NCBI GenBank assembly: GCA_032718475.1 | Contig: JAUCBJ010003953.1 | Span: 1-64,000, forward strand | Reading direction: 5' to 3' | DNA: 64,000 nt | Source: Nemertoderma westbladi | Lineage: Eukaryota > Xenacoelomorpha > Nemertodermatida > Nemertodermatidae | Shown here: in pieces, positions 46,018 through 56,616 of the stretch | Layout of the letters: each line of letters opens with the position of its first letter | How positions within the stretch are numbered: the first letter of the stretch is position 1 | The notes under the pieces: generated by a model | Seen by the model: the letters and a program-made list of their open reading frames with translations, nothing else | What the model was told of the DNA's origin: nothing | The model's database searches: none | Translations under genes and position numbers: made by a program

Positions 46018-46218
46018 CCGGATTTAATGGCGCAAAAAGACCGCAATCACCAACTACATATTACGTGTTTAGTTTAAATATTTAATTAATTTAATTTAAA
46101 ACATTAAAGGCAAGGAATAGGTCGCCGTGTGGTGGAGTTTTCTAACCAAAACAATAACGAAACAACTTTATTTCACTTGCGGTCAATTTTGCGCCACTAT
46201 CTGAAATTCCGTCGCTTG
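46018..46218 (+). mobile_element. core-family foldback element (copy d)
   Basis: The left end (CCGGATTTAATGGCGCAAAA, GACCGCAA) and right end (TTGCGGTC, TTTTGCGCCACTATCTGAAA) are inverse copies. Between them, TTTTCTAACCAAAACAATAA is the family core, here preceded by a diverged GGAATAGGTCGCC segment. Confidence 0.6.
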
Positions 46219-46370
46219 AGGGAATGACTTACACTACTGTAAGGCCGGATAGGTGAAATTTGTGACAATACTATGCACTTAAGCAATAATATGCACCTTG
46301 CTACTACTACATTGCATTGGCTCAATCGTTTATTAACTGTGAATATTAATTTTATTTATTCTTAACGTTG

Positions 46371-46855
46371 TCAGGTCAGGTCAGGTATTCTAGGTCATTG
46401 ATCAAGAAAACTTGCCACCTCCATGCAGCATAAAGGAGGTGCCACCTGTAGCTGCATAGACCCTCTTACTAGGGCAAATCTGGTCCTGTAACTAGGACCC
46501 CCTTCGTTCTGGGATAAGGACGCCCTTGGTCCTGGATTAAGGACCCATATACTTGGCTGCAGGGGTATATGGCCTGACCAGGCAGATGGTGATCTACCAA
46601 TGGCTGGTTAGGAGTAGAGTGTTCTCATGTCCACTCTGAGGGCACTTCACTGCGACCTGCACCTGGCAGCAAGGGTACAGGGCATGACCCAGCAGATGAG
46701 CTGCAACAGCCAATGGTGGGTCATGTACGCCAGAGTAGATATGGGTGATGGGCCTCATATCTGACTCCATTGCGACACCCACCCTGTGGAATGGCAAACC
46801 AGGGTGTGGTATTTGCCCCGAGAGTCCTAGTTGTGCTAATCTAGTAACCGCATTT
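46371..46855. repeat. unclassified repeat with internal duplication
   Basis: It opens with GGTCAGGTCAGGT. Two diverged units of about 110-120 bp follow each other (about 46553-46665 and 46662-46790). They share the order GGCAG/GGCTGCAnGGGTA, GGCnTGACC, GCAGATG, CCAATGG, AGAGTAGA/AGTAGAGT and CACTGCGACC/CATTGCGACAC. It is more GC-rich than its surroundings. It has no coding frame and matches no family I recognise. It could be a SINE or a structured non-coding RNA relic. Confidence 0.45.
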
Positions 46856-46898
46856 TTACAGTTTTATTTATATGTCAGTTTATCTGATTAAATACATT

Positions 46899-47292
46899 GA
46901 ATACAAATACCTAAAAAGGTGAAAACAGTCAGCCACAGTCAAAAAATGGTTTCCATTATCAAAAATGGCCATAAACAATGTGAATAATAGTAGATCGCAG
47001 TCCTCGACGGCAAGTCGTAGGAAAACAGTCAAACATCTGGTGACAACACACAAAATGTCACTCTAAATCATGAATTCAGTATTCTGGAATACAGCAATAC
47101 TGCTTACCAGTTAGGCCTACACTATTGTATATGTAGTTTATGGATTTTTTTCAACCGTTGTCCGTCCTTCCCGTTTACTTTTAGGACTGCGATCTACTAT
47201 TATTCACATTGTTTATGGCCATTTTTGATAATGGAAACCATTTTTTTTTACTGTGGCTGACTGTTGTCACCGTTTTTAGGTATTGTCACAAA
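46899..47292. mobile_element. foldback element, family copy 2
   Basis: Arms of about 95 bp at 46905-47003 and 47188-47282 are inverse copies: CCTAAAAAGGTGAAAACAGT, CAGCCACAGT, ATGGTTTCCATTATCAAAAA, TGGCCATAAACAATGTGAAT, AGTAGATCGCAGTCCT. The interior holds one copy of the segment that is duplicated in the 10638-11185 member. No coding capacity. Confidence 0.85.
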
Positions 47293-47443
47293 CTCCACCT
47301 ATCCTGTAAGGCCTAACTTTTAAATAAAACAACAAAAAACCTATAAAACATTTCAGTAAATAATAGTATGGTTATTATTTATACATTATTACATTTGATA
47401 ATAATAACGCGGGAATGATTGTGATTACTGTAGCTACAATTAT

Positions 47444-48781
47444 TCAAAAAAGTTTCTCGGAATAATCAACATCACTCCGAGGCCAAAAAATAATCCAATA
47501 AATCGCCTTCAAGGAGAAGAATGTGATTGGGAAGCAGAATCGACTGTATTGGTCGATACGGGCAACTGAAATCCGTAATCTGGAACCAGCGAGAGGATCG
47601 GTCCGCCCGAATATCGCCTCCTTCAGGCGGTTCCAAGGCGAATCCTCGAGCGCCTCTAGTCTACGTCGGAAGTCGACGCTCCGTACCGAATCGACGCCAA
47701 GTGTTTTCGGTTTAGTCCCGGGGGGAGCGTCAGTTTCTTTGGCCGCAACCTTCTTCTCTTGAATCTCAAGGAAACAGACAGTTCCGAACTCAATGAGAGT
47801 CGCGAATACAAATAGAAAACACCCGGCGTAATACAAGTCGATGGCCTTCATGTAGGATATCTTCGGCATGTTGCTGTTTGTTGAGTTCATGAGAGTCAAA
47901 ATGGTGAGAACCGCCGTGATTCCGAGGGCGGCCCGCGCCGGGATCGAGCTCTGCCCCACCCAGAAAGTCACCCACGAGAGAACAACAATCAACGTGCTGG
48001 GCACGTACATCTGTATGATGAAGTAGAGGGTGTTCCTACCGAATACAAACTCTGCGCGGAGGGTGGGCCACGAGCCAGTGCTGAGATTACGAATGAACAT
48101 CTTGTAACTTCTATTGAGCATCTGGTAGTTGGTGAGTTCGACTTTATCGCCCTCAAAGGATATCGGATTTCGATATTTATTGTCGTCGGCGTATTGTGTG
48201 TCTTTCCAGAGGTAAATCAGATCGTCGGAGCTGTATCCGTAGGAGGCTAGACGAACCTCGCACGTCTGTCGATCCATCGGGTAGTACTCCAAGTTCATGA
48301 GACATCCGTTCTTCACAGTCGCTTGAAAACTCATGAGTATCATGCCACTGGGGTGAATACGAACGTAAAAGTTAGGTGACGTCACCGTGTGTAATTCGGC
48401 CCACGTCTCGGAGTGAAAGAACAAGTCCGGAGTCCATATCTGCTGCATCACATCATAGCCAACAACAAGATAGCGACATCCGTCGAAGCTGAGTCTAGGG
48501 TCCATCCAGAACTGCTCAACGAACACGCTCAATTTGAAAGTCATGTCGTACTCAGATATCGGACCCATGTTCACGATATGTATCGTGACGTTGACGACAA
48601 CTGGTTCAAAACCAGCCCCGGGTCGCAATCTTTTGTCGTAGTCCTTTTGATTGAGCAAACTAGTGAGAATTGCACTCTGATCTTCGTATCCATAGCCGCG
48701 ACAGGGATCTAGTGTTTCAACTTCAGTTGCCATCGCTCCCATTTGTTGATAAACAGCTATTACAATTATTAGTGTTTTCAT
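47444..48781 (-). CDS. Cys-loop ligand-gated anion channel subunit (GABA-A/glycine receptor-like), paralogue 1
   Basis: A 445-residue intronless frame. Pentameric channels of this family sit in the plasma membrane and open a chloride-selective pore on neurotransmitter binding. A signal peptide covers about residues 1-18. The Cys-loop joins Cys160 and Cys174, with the expected 13 residues between (LMNLEYYPMDRQT). M1 is about 252-274. The M1-M2 linker has the anion-channel signature PAR (281-283), followed by M2 AALGITAVLTILTL. M3 is about 312-336 and M4 about 413-432. The ligand-binding domain has GPISEYDM, FWMDPRLSF and TPDLFFHSET. The second disulfide typical of glycine and glutamate-gated chloride receptors is not seen before M1; the ...STGSWPTLRAEF stretch lacks Cys, which leans towards GABA-A-like. 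The ligand cannot be assigned. It is paralogous to 59961-61316. Confidence 0.93.
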   Translation of the reverse strand: MKTLIIVIAVYQQMGAMATEVETLDPCRGYGYEDQSAILTSLLNQKDYDKRLRPGAGFEPVVVNVTIHIVNMGPISEYDMTFKLSVFVEQFWMDPRLSFDGCRYLVVGYDVMQQIWTPDLFFHSETWAELHTVTSPNFYVRIHPSGMILMSFQATVKNGCLMNLEYYPMDRQTCEVRLASYGYSSDDLIYLWKDTQYADDNKYRNPISFEGDKVELTNYQMLNRSYKMFIRNLSTGSWPTLRAEFVFGRNTLYFIIQMYVPSTLIVVLSWVTFWVGQSSIPARAALGITAVLTILTLMNSTNSNMPKISYMKAIDLYYAGCFLFVFATLIEFGTVCFLEIQEKKVAAKETDAPPGTKPKTLGVDSVRSVDFRRRLEALEDSPWNRLKEAIFGRTDPLAGSRLRISVARIDQYSRFCFPITFFSLKAIYWIIFWPRSDVDYSEKLF

Positions 48782-51056
48782 CTCTGATTATTATATTTTA
48801 TGTCTATAGGATATTTTGGGAATTGTCATTTACCAGCGTAGCATCATTGTCTACCTAGATAGGGAAAAAAACCTAAGAAAAAAGTTGACAAACGAAGCAT
48901 GCTTGTTAACAGACCCAGGATAATTCATGCGTGGCCACTAAAGAGCACAAACAGTGGATGCAACAATAACAGAAACCAAATGTTATCAATGAACAGCATA
49001 ATTGTAATAAAACCATTCAATGGCTTCCTAGAATCATTTTCCTACAGCAAATGGATCTGCAAAGAGGATTTATTCACAACAGAACAACGATTGTTATTGC
49101 GTGGGAGAGCCTTGCGGATTACGTATAATGCAGCCGCTACTGTATGCGGGTCAAGAGGAAAACATATTGGAACCATATTGGGGTTGCTCTAAATAAGAAA
49201 CAGATCAATATATAATTATTTTGTCGCCGACGCAAAAACGGAAGAACAACATAAACATTTGGAATAATAATGAATCTTAAAAGAAACATTGCTTTAAAAA
49301 TTGATTTCATATAAATATCATAGTAAATCCAAAATTAAATTGATTTTCTCATATTTAATGAGTTTTATCGATGTGTATTATCATCACGTTTTTTTTCAAT
49401 TATTTGGGATTTTACATTATTTAATTTTTAGACTACTACATAACCCCAAAAGTAACTCAAATATTCTGAAAGATACATAAACAGAGATATGGAAATTATC
49501 ATCGCAAATTAATGATTATATTTCCTTACAAATAAATTTAAGAGAAAGACTAAATTTATTTATAAATAAAACGTAGTGATAGTTGGTAGAATATAACAGG
49601 CAACATCAACTACATGCAACCGGCAACCCAGCCAAACCCAAGCACATCAGACTTATGGTCTGGCGTCTGGAGGTTTAGGCATGGGCGGTGGTACCTCCCC
49701 GGACGAAGGGCTTCTCAGCCGCTCTACCACCTGAGATGTACATCACCTGTACATTGGAACTGTACGGGTTCATCAGAGATATTTACTTTCAGTTTTAGTT
49801 GGATGATGGTTTATCTTCGATAAGAAAAACAGCAAAACTTAGGAAATGTAACTTTACACTGAACCACGTTCAGCGTCGTGAGGCGCAATTATTTATGTTT
49901 CTATCAGAATCTCTGTGTTTCTCTCTTATATTCATTGTTATATCCAACCAATCTCGTATTATTTGTGTTAGTATTTATAATTAAAAGGAGAAAATAAACA
50001 CTATTTTGAATTTACATTATTTTGAAATTCACAACACACGTCACACGAGCCTTGTTTATCGCATGTGCCCCCAAGTTCTTTTATTGCAATTAAAAAGATA
50101 ATTGAAGTTGTATATAACATTTTAGTGGTAGAGCGTTCTTCATCCATTCCGTTTAAACTAATTAATTAATTTTATGAACTATAATGAATTAAGTGAACAT
50201 ATTATTCTAATAACCAATATTGCCTGCCTTCCAATTGAATACATTAGACGCTAGTCCAATTGAATATGGATGAAATGGCTTTTACTGTCATGAATAATTT
50301 ACCTAGAGTTTCAAATAAATCACCGGTCTGATCTGGACACCACTCAGCCACTGTGACGAGGTGAAAACCTACGTTTTGGGGATTTGAATAGAGCAATAAT
50401 TGATTTATTAGAAGGCGCTTACTTTACTATGCAAGGTGTGGTAATACCCACTGGACGGTGCAGTTTTACGTGATGAAATAAAAATTATTGCATCGACATT
50501 TAAGAGATAATTATTAATTTATCTTATCTTATCAATATTATCAATAGTCAACAGTTTGGAAACTGTTTAAACTCTGGAAGCACCACTCTATGTTATGTTA
50601 TTTTAATCTCACACCCACGCAATGCGATGCTACGTCCACAACTTCCATTCCTTCTTTATAAATCATTTGAAGGGTATATCACAAGTAACCTATAACTGCT
50701 ACTGTCTACCGAATAAAAAACTGCACAGTAGTCATGAACTATAGGCACAGTAAGTAAATAAATAATATCATACGTTAATACAAATTAATGATGGAGGTTT
50801 TTCTATGAGAAATAAGTAGTATTATTTATATATATAAAATTTAATTTTTGCATATTACATTGTCTAAAGTTTATAACGCCGGTCCAAAAGCGGTAGAATA
50901 TAGTAGAATATTGTAGAATAAAGGTAACCTATTTAGTATTCACCGTAAATGATCCATTAAAGGATTAAAGGAAATCAGCTGCTGTCTTTGAGGCCTTTGA
51001 CCTGGTTTTATGCATCCATGCAAAGTCAACGTCTCATATTAATTTACGCTGCAGAA
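48782..51056. other. intergenic upstream of channel paralogue 1
   Basis: AT-rich, with small frames of 60-97 codons and no domains. The channel promoter should lie in the first few hundred bases but no element is identifiable. A tRNA-like fragment is listed separately. Confidence 0.4.
49640..49745 (-). mobile_element. possible tRNA-like SINE fragment
   Basis: The minus strand reads CTCAGGTGGTAGAGCGGCTG (about 49716-49735), a very good tRNA A-box region. No convincing B-box follows, so this is at best a decayed SINE head and not a tRNA gene. Confidence 0.35.
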
Positions 51057-52612
51057 ATATAACACTGCAGTAGCTACTGCTTCCGGTATTTATATAACAC
51101 TGCAGTAGCTACTGCTTCCGGTATTTATATAACACTGCAGTAGCTACTGCTTCCGGTATTTATATAACACTGCAGTAACTACTGCTTCCGGTATTTATAT
51201 AACACTGCAGTAGCTACTGCTTCCGGTATTTATATAACACTGCAGTAACTACTGCTTCCGGTATTTATATAACACTGCAGTAGCTACTGCTTCCGGTATT
51301 TATATAACACTGTAGTAGCTACTGCTTCCGGTATTTATATAACACTGCAGTAGCTACTGCTTCCGGTATTTATATAACACTGCAGTAGCTACTGCTTCCG
51401 GTATTTATATAACACTGCAGTAGCTACTGTTTCCGGTATTTATATAACACTGCAGTAGCTACTGCTTCCGGTATTTATATAACACTGCAGTAGCTACTGC
51501 TTCCGGTATTTATATAACACTGCAGTAGCTACTGCTTCCGGTATTTATATAACACTGCAGTAGCTACTGCTTCCGGTATTTATATAACACTGTAGTAGCT
51601 ACTGCTTCCGGTATTTATATAACACTGCAGTAGCTACTGCTTCCGGTATTTATATAACACTGCAGTAACTACTGCTTCCGGTATTTATATAACACTGCAG
51701 TAGCTACTGCTTCCGGTATTTATATAACACTGCAGTAGCTACTGCTTCCGGTATTTATATAACACTGCAGTAGCTACTGCTTCCGGTATTTATATAACAC
51801 TGCAGTAGCTACTGCTTCCGGTATTTATATAACACTGCAGTAGCTACTGCTTCCGGTATTTATATAACACTGCAGTAGCTACTGCTTCCGGTATTTATAT
51901 AACACTGCAGTAGCTACTGATTCCGGTATTTATATAACACTGCAGTAGCTACTGCTTCCGGTATTTATATAACACTGCAGTAGCTACTGCTTCCGGTATT
52001 TATATAACACTGCAGTAGCTACTGCTTCCGGTATTTATATAACACTGCAGTGGCTACTGCTTCCGGTATTTATATAACACTGCAGTAGCTACTGCTTCCG
52101 GTATTTATATAACACTGCAGTAGCTACTGCTTCCGGTATTTATATAACACTGCAGTAACTACTGCTTCCGGTATTTATATAACACTGCAGTAGCTACTGC
52201 TTCCGGTATTTATATAACACTGCAGTAGCTACTGCTTCCGGTATTTATATAACACTGCAGTAGCTACTGCTTCCGGTATTTATATAACACTGCAGTAGCT
52301 ACTGCTTCCGGTATTTATATAACACTGCAGTAGCTACTGCTTCCGGTATTTATATAACACTGCAGTAACTACTGCTTCCGGTATTTATATAACACTGCAG
52401 TAGCTACTGCTTCCGGTATTTATATAACACTGCAGTAGCTACTGCTTCCGGTATTTATATAACACTGCAGTAGCTACTGCTTCCGGTATTTATATAACAC
52501 TGCAGTAGCTACTGCTTCCGGTATTTATATAACACTGCAGTAGCTACTGCTTCCGGTATTTATATAACACTGCAGTAGCTACTACACTGCAGTAGCTACT
52601 GCTTCCGGTATT
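51057..52612 (+). repeat. minisatellite, 35 bp unit, about 44 copies
   Basis: The unit is AACACTGCAGTAGCTACTGC followed by TTCCGGTATTTATAT. Copies are very uniform: most differ at no base, and the commonest variant is TAACT for TAGCT. Each unit contains the perfect 14 bp palindrome GCAGTAGCTACTGC. Near the right end one unit is truncated (ACTACACTGCAG). No coding frame. Confidence 0.97.
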
Positions 52613-52892
52613 TTTTTGTCCTTTCATATTGTATCACCGCCGTTAATAATCATAAGATGTTTAGATGATTAAAATATAATAGTTAGAACGTAGTTGTTTA
52701 TAAGAATGATACCTAATCCTCTTCTGAAAAGTGTTAGAATAACATTGTTATATCACTTTTATGATAATAATTATTATTCGAATTTTGAGGGCGAAATATA
52801 TAAGTAATTAATTATAGGGGCCTAATATATATATATTTCTTATCAAATTATTCAACATATGAATATCCTACGATGGCTTACTATTGTCAGAT
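52613..52892. other. AT-rich spacer
   Basis: No feature seen apart from short AT runs near 52825. Confidence 0.4.
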
Positions 52893-53065
52893 GGGGGGGG
52901 GGGCTGGACGCAATAAAAATTCATTCCTCTCCAGTGGAAATTGGACGCAAATAACAGTTGATTACTCCCTGCTCCTTTCCCTAAATTGAGAATTTAACAT
53001 TGAGGCGGGATATTAATTCGCCACGATGGGATTTGCGTCCAGTCCCCCCCCCCCCCCCCCCCCCC
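52893..53065. mobile_element. G/C-tract-capped foldback element (core family copy e)
   Basis: It starts with a G run and CTGGACGCAA and ends with TTGCGTCCAG and a 22-base C run, so the ends are inverse copies including the homopolymers. The left arm repeats GGACGCAA twice. The minus strand contains TTAGGGAAAGGAGCAGG, half of the family core. The arm aligns with that of 26002-26112. Confidence 0.7.
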
Positions 53066-53691
53066 TGCTCACTCCTATAGATACGGAGAACCACATTTAT
53101 CCAAATTCAACAGTTATAATTAGTATTCTTTCATATCAAACATTAGTTGTATTTTAAAAATTTCAGTTGGAAAAGGTATTTTTCTTACCGAAATGTAAAA
53201 TGGGACCAAAACAAATTGCTTTTCAAGAAACCGTATTTTCGGGTCATTGCAGAAAATGGTTTAGATGCGCAGATTTCATATATCGAAATAGTATTTTTAT
53301 ATTTCAACCAACAGTTAAAATATAGCAATAAATGTTACTTTTCCTGGAATATAATTCTTACCGGTATTTCTACTTACTGTGGTTACTAAAATATTGTAGA
53401 ATATTTAACTCAACATATGTAACGACGAGATTGATTGGCACTCGGCGGATTAGACTACTCGTGGTTCAATAAGAATAAATAATAAGGTATTCGGACACAT
53501 TGTGGTTAGGTTAGTATCCCATGGTGACATGTTTAACTATCAATGCCTCATATAAATTCAAATAACGAACGATAACCTAGAACAGTCATGGGAGGTTTTA
53601 AGGCTGATGTTTATTAATTTACAAAAGTAAGATTGAAAAATGATGATACATGGTGAGAGTTTTAGAAGTAAACATAGGTGCAATTGAGTTA
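53066..53691. other. intergenic, no supported gene
   Basis: An 80-codon frame at 53147-53389 has no recognisable domain. Nothing else is supported. Confidence 0.4.
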
Positions 53692-54841
53692 ATGGGTGCG
53701 CCTCACACACTCCCTCACCCCATGGGTGCGCCCCACACACTCCCTCACCCCATGGGTGCGCCCCACACACTCCCTCACCCCATGTGGATGCGCCCCACAC
53801 ACTCCCTCACCCCATGGGTGCGCCCCACACACTCCCTCACCCCATGGGTGCGCCTCACACACTCCCTCACCCCATGGGTGCGCCCCACACACTCACTCAC
53901 CCCATGGGTGCGCCCCACACACTCACTCACCCCATGGGTGCGCCTCACACACTCCCTCACCCCATGGGTGCGCCCCACACACTCACTCACCCCATGGGTG
54001 CGCCCCACACACTCACTCACCCCATGGGTGCGCCCCACACACTCCCTCACCCCATGGGTGCGCCCCACACACTCCCTCACCCCATGGGTGCGCCTCACAC
54101 ACTCCCTCACCCCATGGGTGCGCCTCACACACTCCCTCACCCCATGGGTGCGCCTCACACACTCCCTCACCCCATGTTAATGGGTGCGCCCCACACACTC
54201 CCTCATCCCATGGGTGCGCCTCACACACTCCCTCACCCCATGTTAATGGGTGCGCCCCACACACTCCCTCATCCCATGGGTGCGCCCCACACACTCCCTC
54301 ACCCCATGGGTGCGCCTCACACACTCCCTCACCCCATGTTAATGGGTGCGCCTCACACACTCCCTCACCCCATGGGTGCGCCTCACACACTCCCTCACCC
54401 CATGGGTGCGCCTCACACACTCCCTCACCCCATGTTAATGGGTGCGCCCCACACACTCCCTCATCCCATGGGTGCGCCTCACACACTCCCTCACCCCATG
54501 TTAATGGGTGCGCCCCACACACTCCCTCATCCCATGGGTGCGCCCCACACACTCCCTCATCCCATGGGTGCGCCCCACACACTCCCTCACCCCATGGGTG
54601 CGCGTGCGCCCCACACACTCCCTCACCCCATGGGTGCGCCCCACACACTCCCTCATCCCATGGGTGCGCCCCACACACTCCCTCATCCCATGGGTGCGCC
54701 CCACACACTCCCTCACCCCATGGGTGCGCCCCACACACTCCCTCACCCCATGGGTGCGCCCCACACACTCCCTCATCCCATGGGTGCGCCCCACACACTC
54801 CCTCACCCCATGGGTGCGCCCCACACACTCCCTCACCCCAT
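53692..54841 (+). repeat. minisatellite, 30 bp unit, about 38 copies
   Basis: The unit is ATGGGTGCGCCCCACACACT followed by CCCTCACCCC, with CCTCACA for CCCCACA, ACTCAC for CCTCAC and CATCCC for CACCCC as common changes. Some units carry an extra ATGTTA (36 bp). Because both lengths are multiples of three and the unit lacks stops in several frames on both strands, frames up to 391 codons appear. All are pure repeat and overlap one another. Confidence 0.97.
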
Positions 54842-55462
54842 GTTACCATTTCTAATTTTTTTTCTAAATGATTCAAAATGGACCAATATTATTAACTGCA
54901 TTTTATTGCTGTGAATCAAATCAAATTACAGATATTTTTAGAGATCGCTTTCATTTAATGTATACAAAGTATTCAAATATATAAAAACTACAAAACGACC
55001 AACACAATATGGGATTTACCCATTAACTAGAGGGTATCTAAACCGTCTCTATTGTATATAATATAATATTCCCAAATAACAATTATTACCTTGAACCAAA
55101 TCACACACATTACAACGTATATATAAATAAATAATATCCAATTTATCTGATCGCAAAGTAATGGCATATCTCAAAAGATTACGGACGAATTTACTACATT
55201 ATTACTTCAATATATATGTAAAAACTTTTCAATAATGGTTCAAAAACTAAATAGGGCGTTTCATGATTTTCAGAAGAAGGAAAGAACACTGTGATAATCC
55301 GTGGAGAAATTTAGTGGGTAGTTGATGCTAATTGAGAAAAATTTCAAAAAATAACTTGTATAGTAACTTGTAACTGACGAACTAATTAAGTAATTTAACT
55401 TATAAAAAGCTAATCCTAACCCTGAAACATAATCTACTGGGGCAATGCGCCGATTTAACCTT
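54842..55462. other. AT-rich spacer
   Basis: No gene or structured repeat seen. Confidence 0.4.
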
Positions 55463-55645
55463 GTGGGGGGGGGGGGGGGTGCAATCTTCGCCCGCAGGGA
55501 ATCTTCGACCGTGTCCAACCTTCGCCCGAGTGTGGGAAAGGAGCAGGTTACAGAGACGGCTTTTTCTAACCAAAACAATAAACGATGTGGATAACACTCA
55601 ATTTGAGGGCGAAGATTTCTCGTGGGCGAAGTTTGCTGCGTACCC
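55463..55645 (+). mobile_element. G-tract-led foldback element with CTTCGCCC arms (core family copy f)
   Basis: It begins with a G run (55465-55479). The left arm has ATCTTCGCCCG, ATCTTCGACCG and CCTTCGCCCGAG; the right arm has the inverse words GGGCGAAGATTT and GGGCGAAGTTT. Between them is the clearest single copy of the core: GGAAAGGAGCAGGTTACAGA, GACGG, then TTTTTCTAACCAAAACAATA (55534-55584). Confidence 0.7.
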
Positions 55646-55872
55646 GGGGAAGGGTCTTGGGAGAATTCAATTTGGTCTCGCTCACTTCTCTTAAGGAATA
55701 TCTGTTCAATAAAAGATGATTAAAAGCAAAAAGTAAACTCTAACCTGTCCTATTGGCTCCAATTACTTGTTTTGGTTAGAAGAACGTATACACTATAACA
55801 TGTTCTTTACTTAACTGATAAATAAAATTTATAATTAGCCGAGAAGGGGTCCCACCCCCCCCCCCCCCCCCC
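55646..55872 (-). mobile_element. core-family fragment and C run (copy g)
   Basis: On the minus strand CTTCTAACCAAAACAAGTAA is followed by GGAGCCAATAGGACAGGTTA (about 55746-55787), a diverged core. A C run (55853-55872) lies just to the right. Arms cannot be defined. Confidence 0.4.
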
Positions 55873-56616
55873 ACCCCAACCCTACCCCAATTTATCTTCA
55901 ATTCAAACGCCCTTCATAAAGATTTGAAATACTGTAATTAGGAGAAAATAAATAATATATTTTAGACATTTTGTTACAAGGAACTAACTACTATAGGCCG
56001 ACTCTTTCAGTCTTTAAACCATTTGAATTAAGTCAGACATAATATGAATGGGAGCTCCCGATTTAGAGTCAGTAAATACTAACAGACGACCTTGTACTTA
56101 ACATTTTATCTCACTGTTCAACATTGATTCCTTAATTCCGGTCGTGTAAAACGAGTTATCCAAAGAATTTGGCCCCCACCGACATCTAACCCTCTAAATT
56201 TACAAAATACAAAAAAATTATAGAAAGAAATGCCCCTCTGGCGTAACAGTAATTAATAGCTACCATTCAAGCTCACACCATAAATAATATTGAAAAACAA
56301 CATAATAAATATTTATTAAAATTCACATCCCTAAAATAAGTCCAAATTGAATAAAACTGCCATGCAACCCTAACCGTAAATTCAGCAGACAATAAATGTT
56401 ATCAATTTTCCGCAAATTGCATGGGCGATATGTCATAATTCAACTTACACATTTTACGCAATATATAATAATAACGTAATTTTTAATCATCTACAGTAAT
56501 AGGGCGATTGTATAAAGGTATGGATATAAAAATATATTGACCTGAAACTCGGCCAAAAAGCAACAAGTTATTTAGTAAAATAGTGAGCCGGTAGTTTCTA
56601 TTCGGCCGTCGTAGAT
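55873..56616. other. AT-rich spacer
   Basis: No gene or structured repeat seen. Confidence 0.4.

Noticed and set aside
47523-48712. Plus-strand frames opposite channel paralogue 1
   Set aside because: Antisense shadows of a clear coding gene; no recognisable protein.
51057-52612. CRISPR-like regularity of the 35 bp and other arrays
   Set aside because: Units are contiguous with no unique spacers, and the genome is eukaryotic.
53696-54914. Frames of 287-391 codons in the 30 bp array
   Set aside because: Several frames on both strands are open at once, which is a property of the unit, not evidence for a protein.
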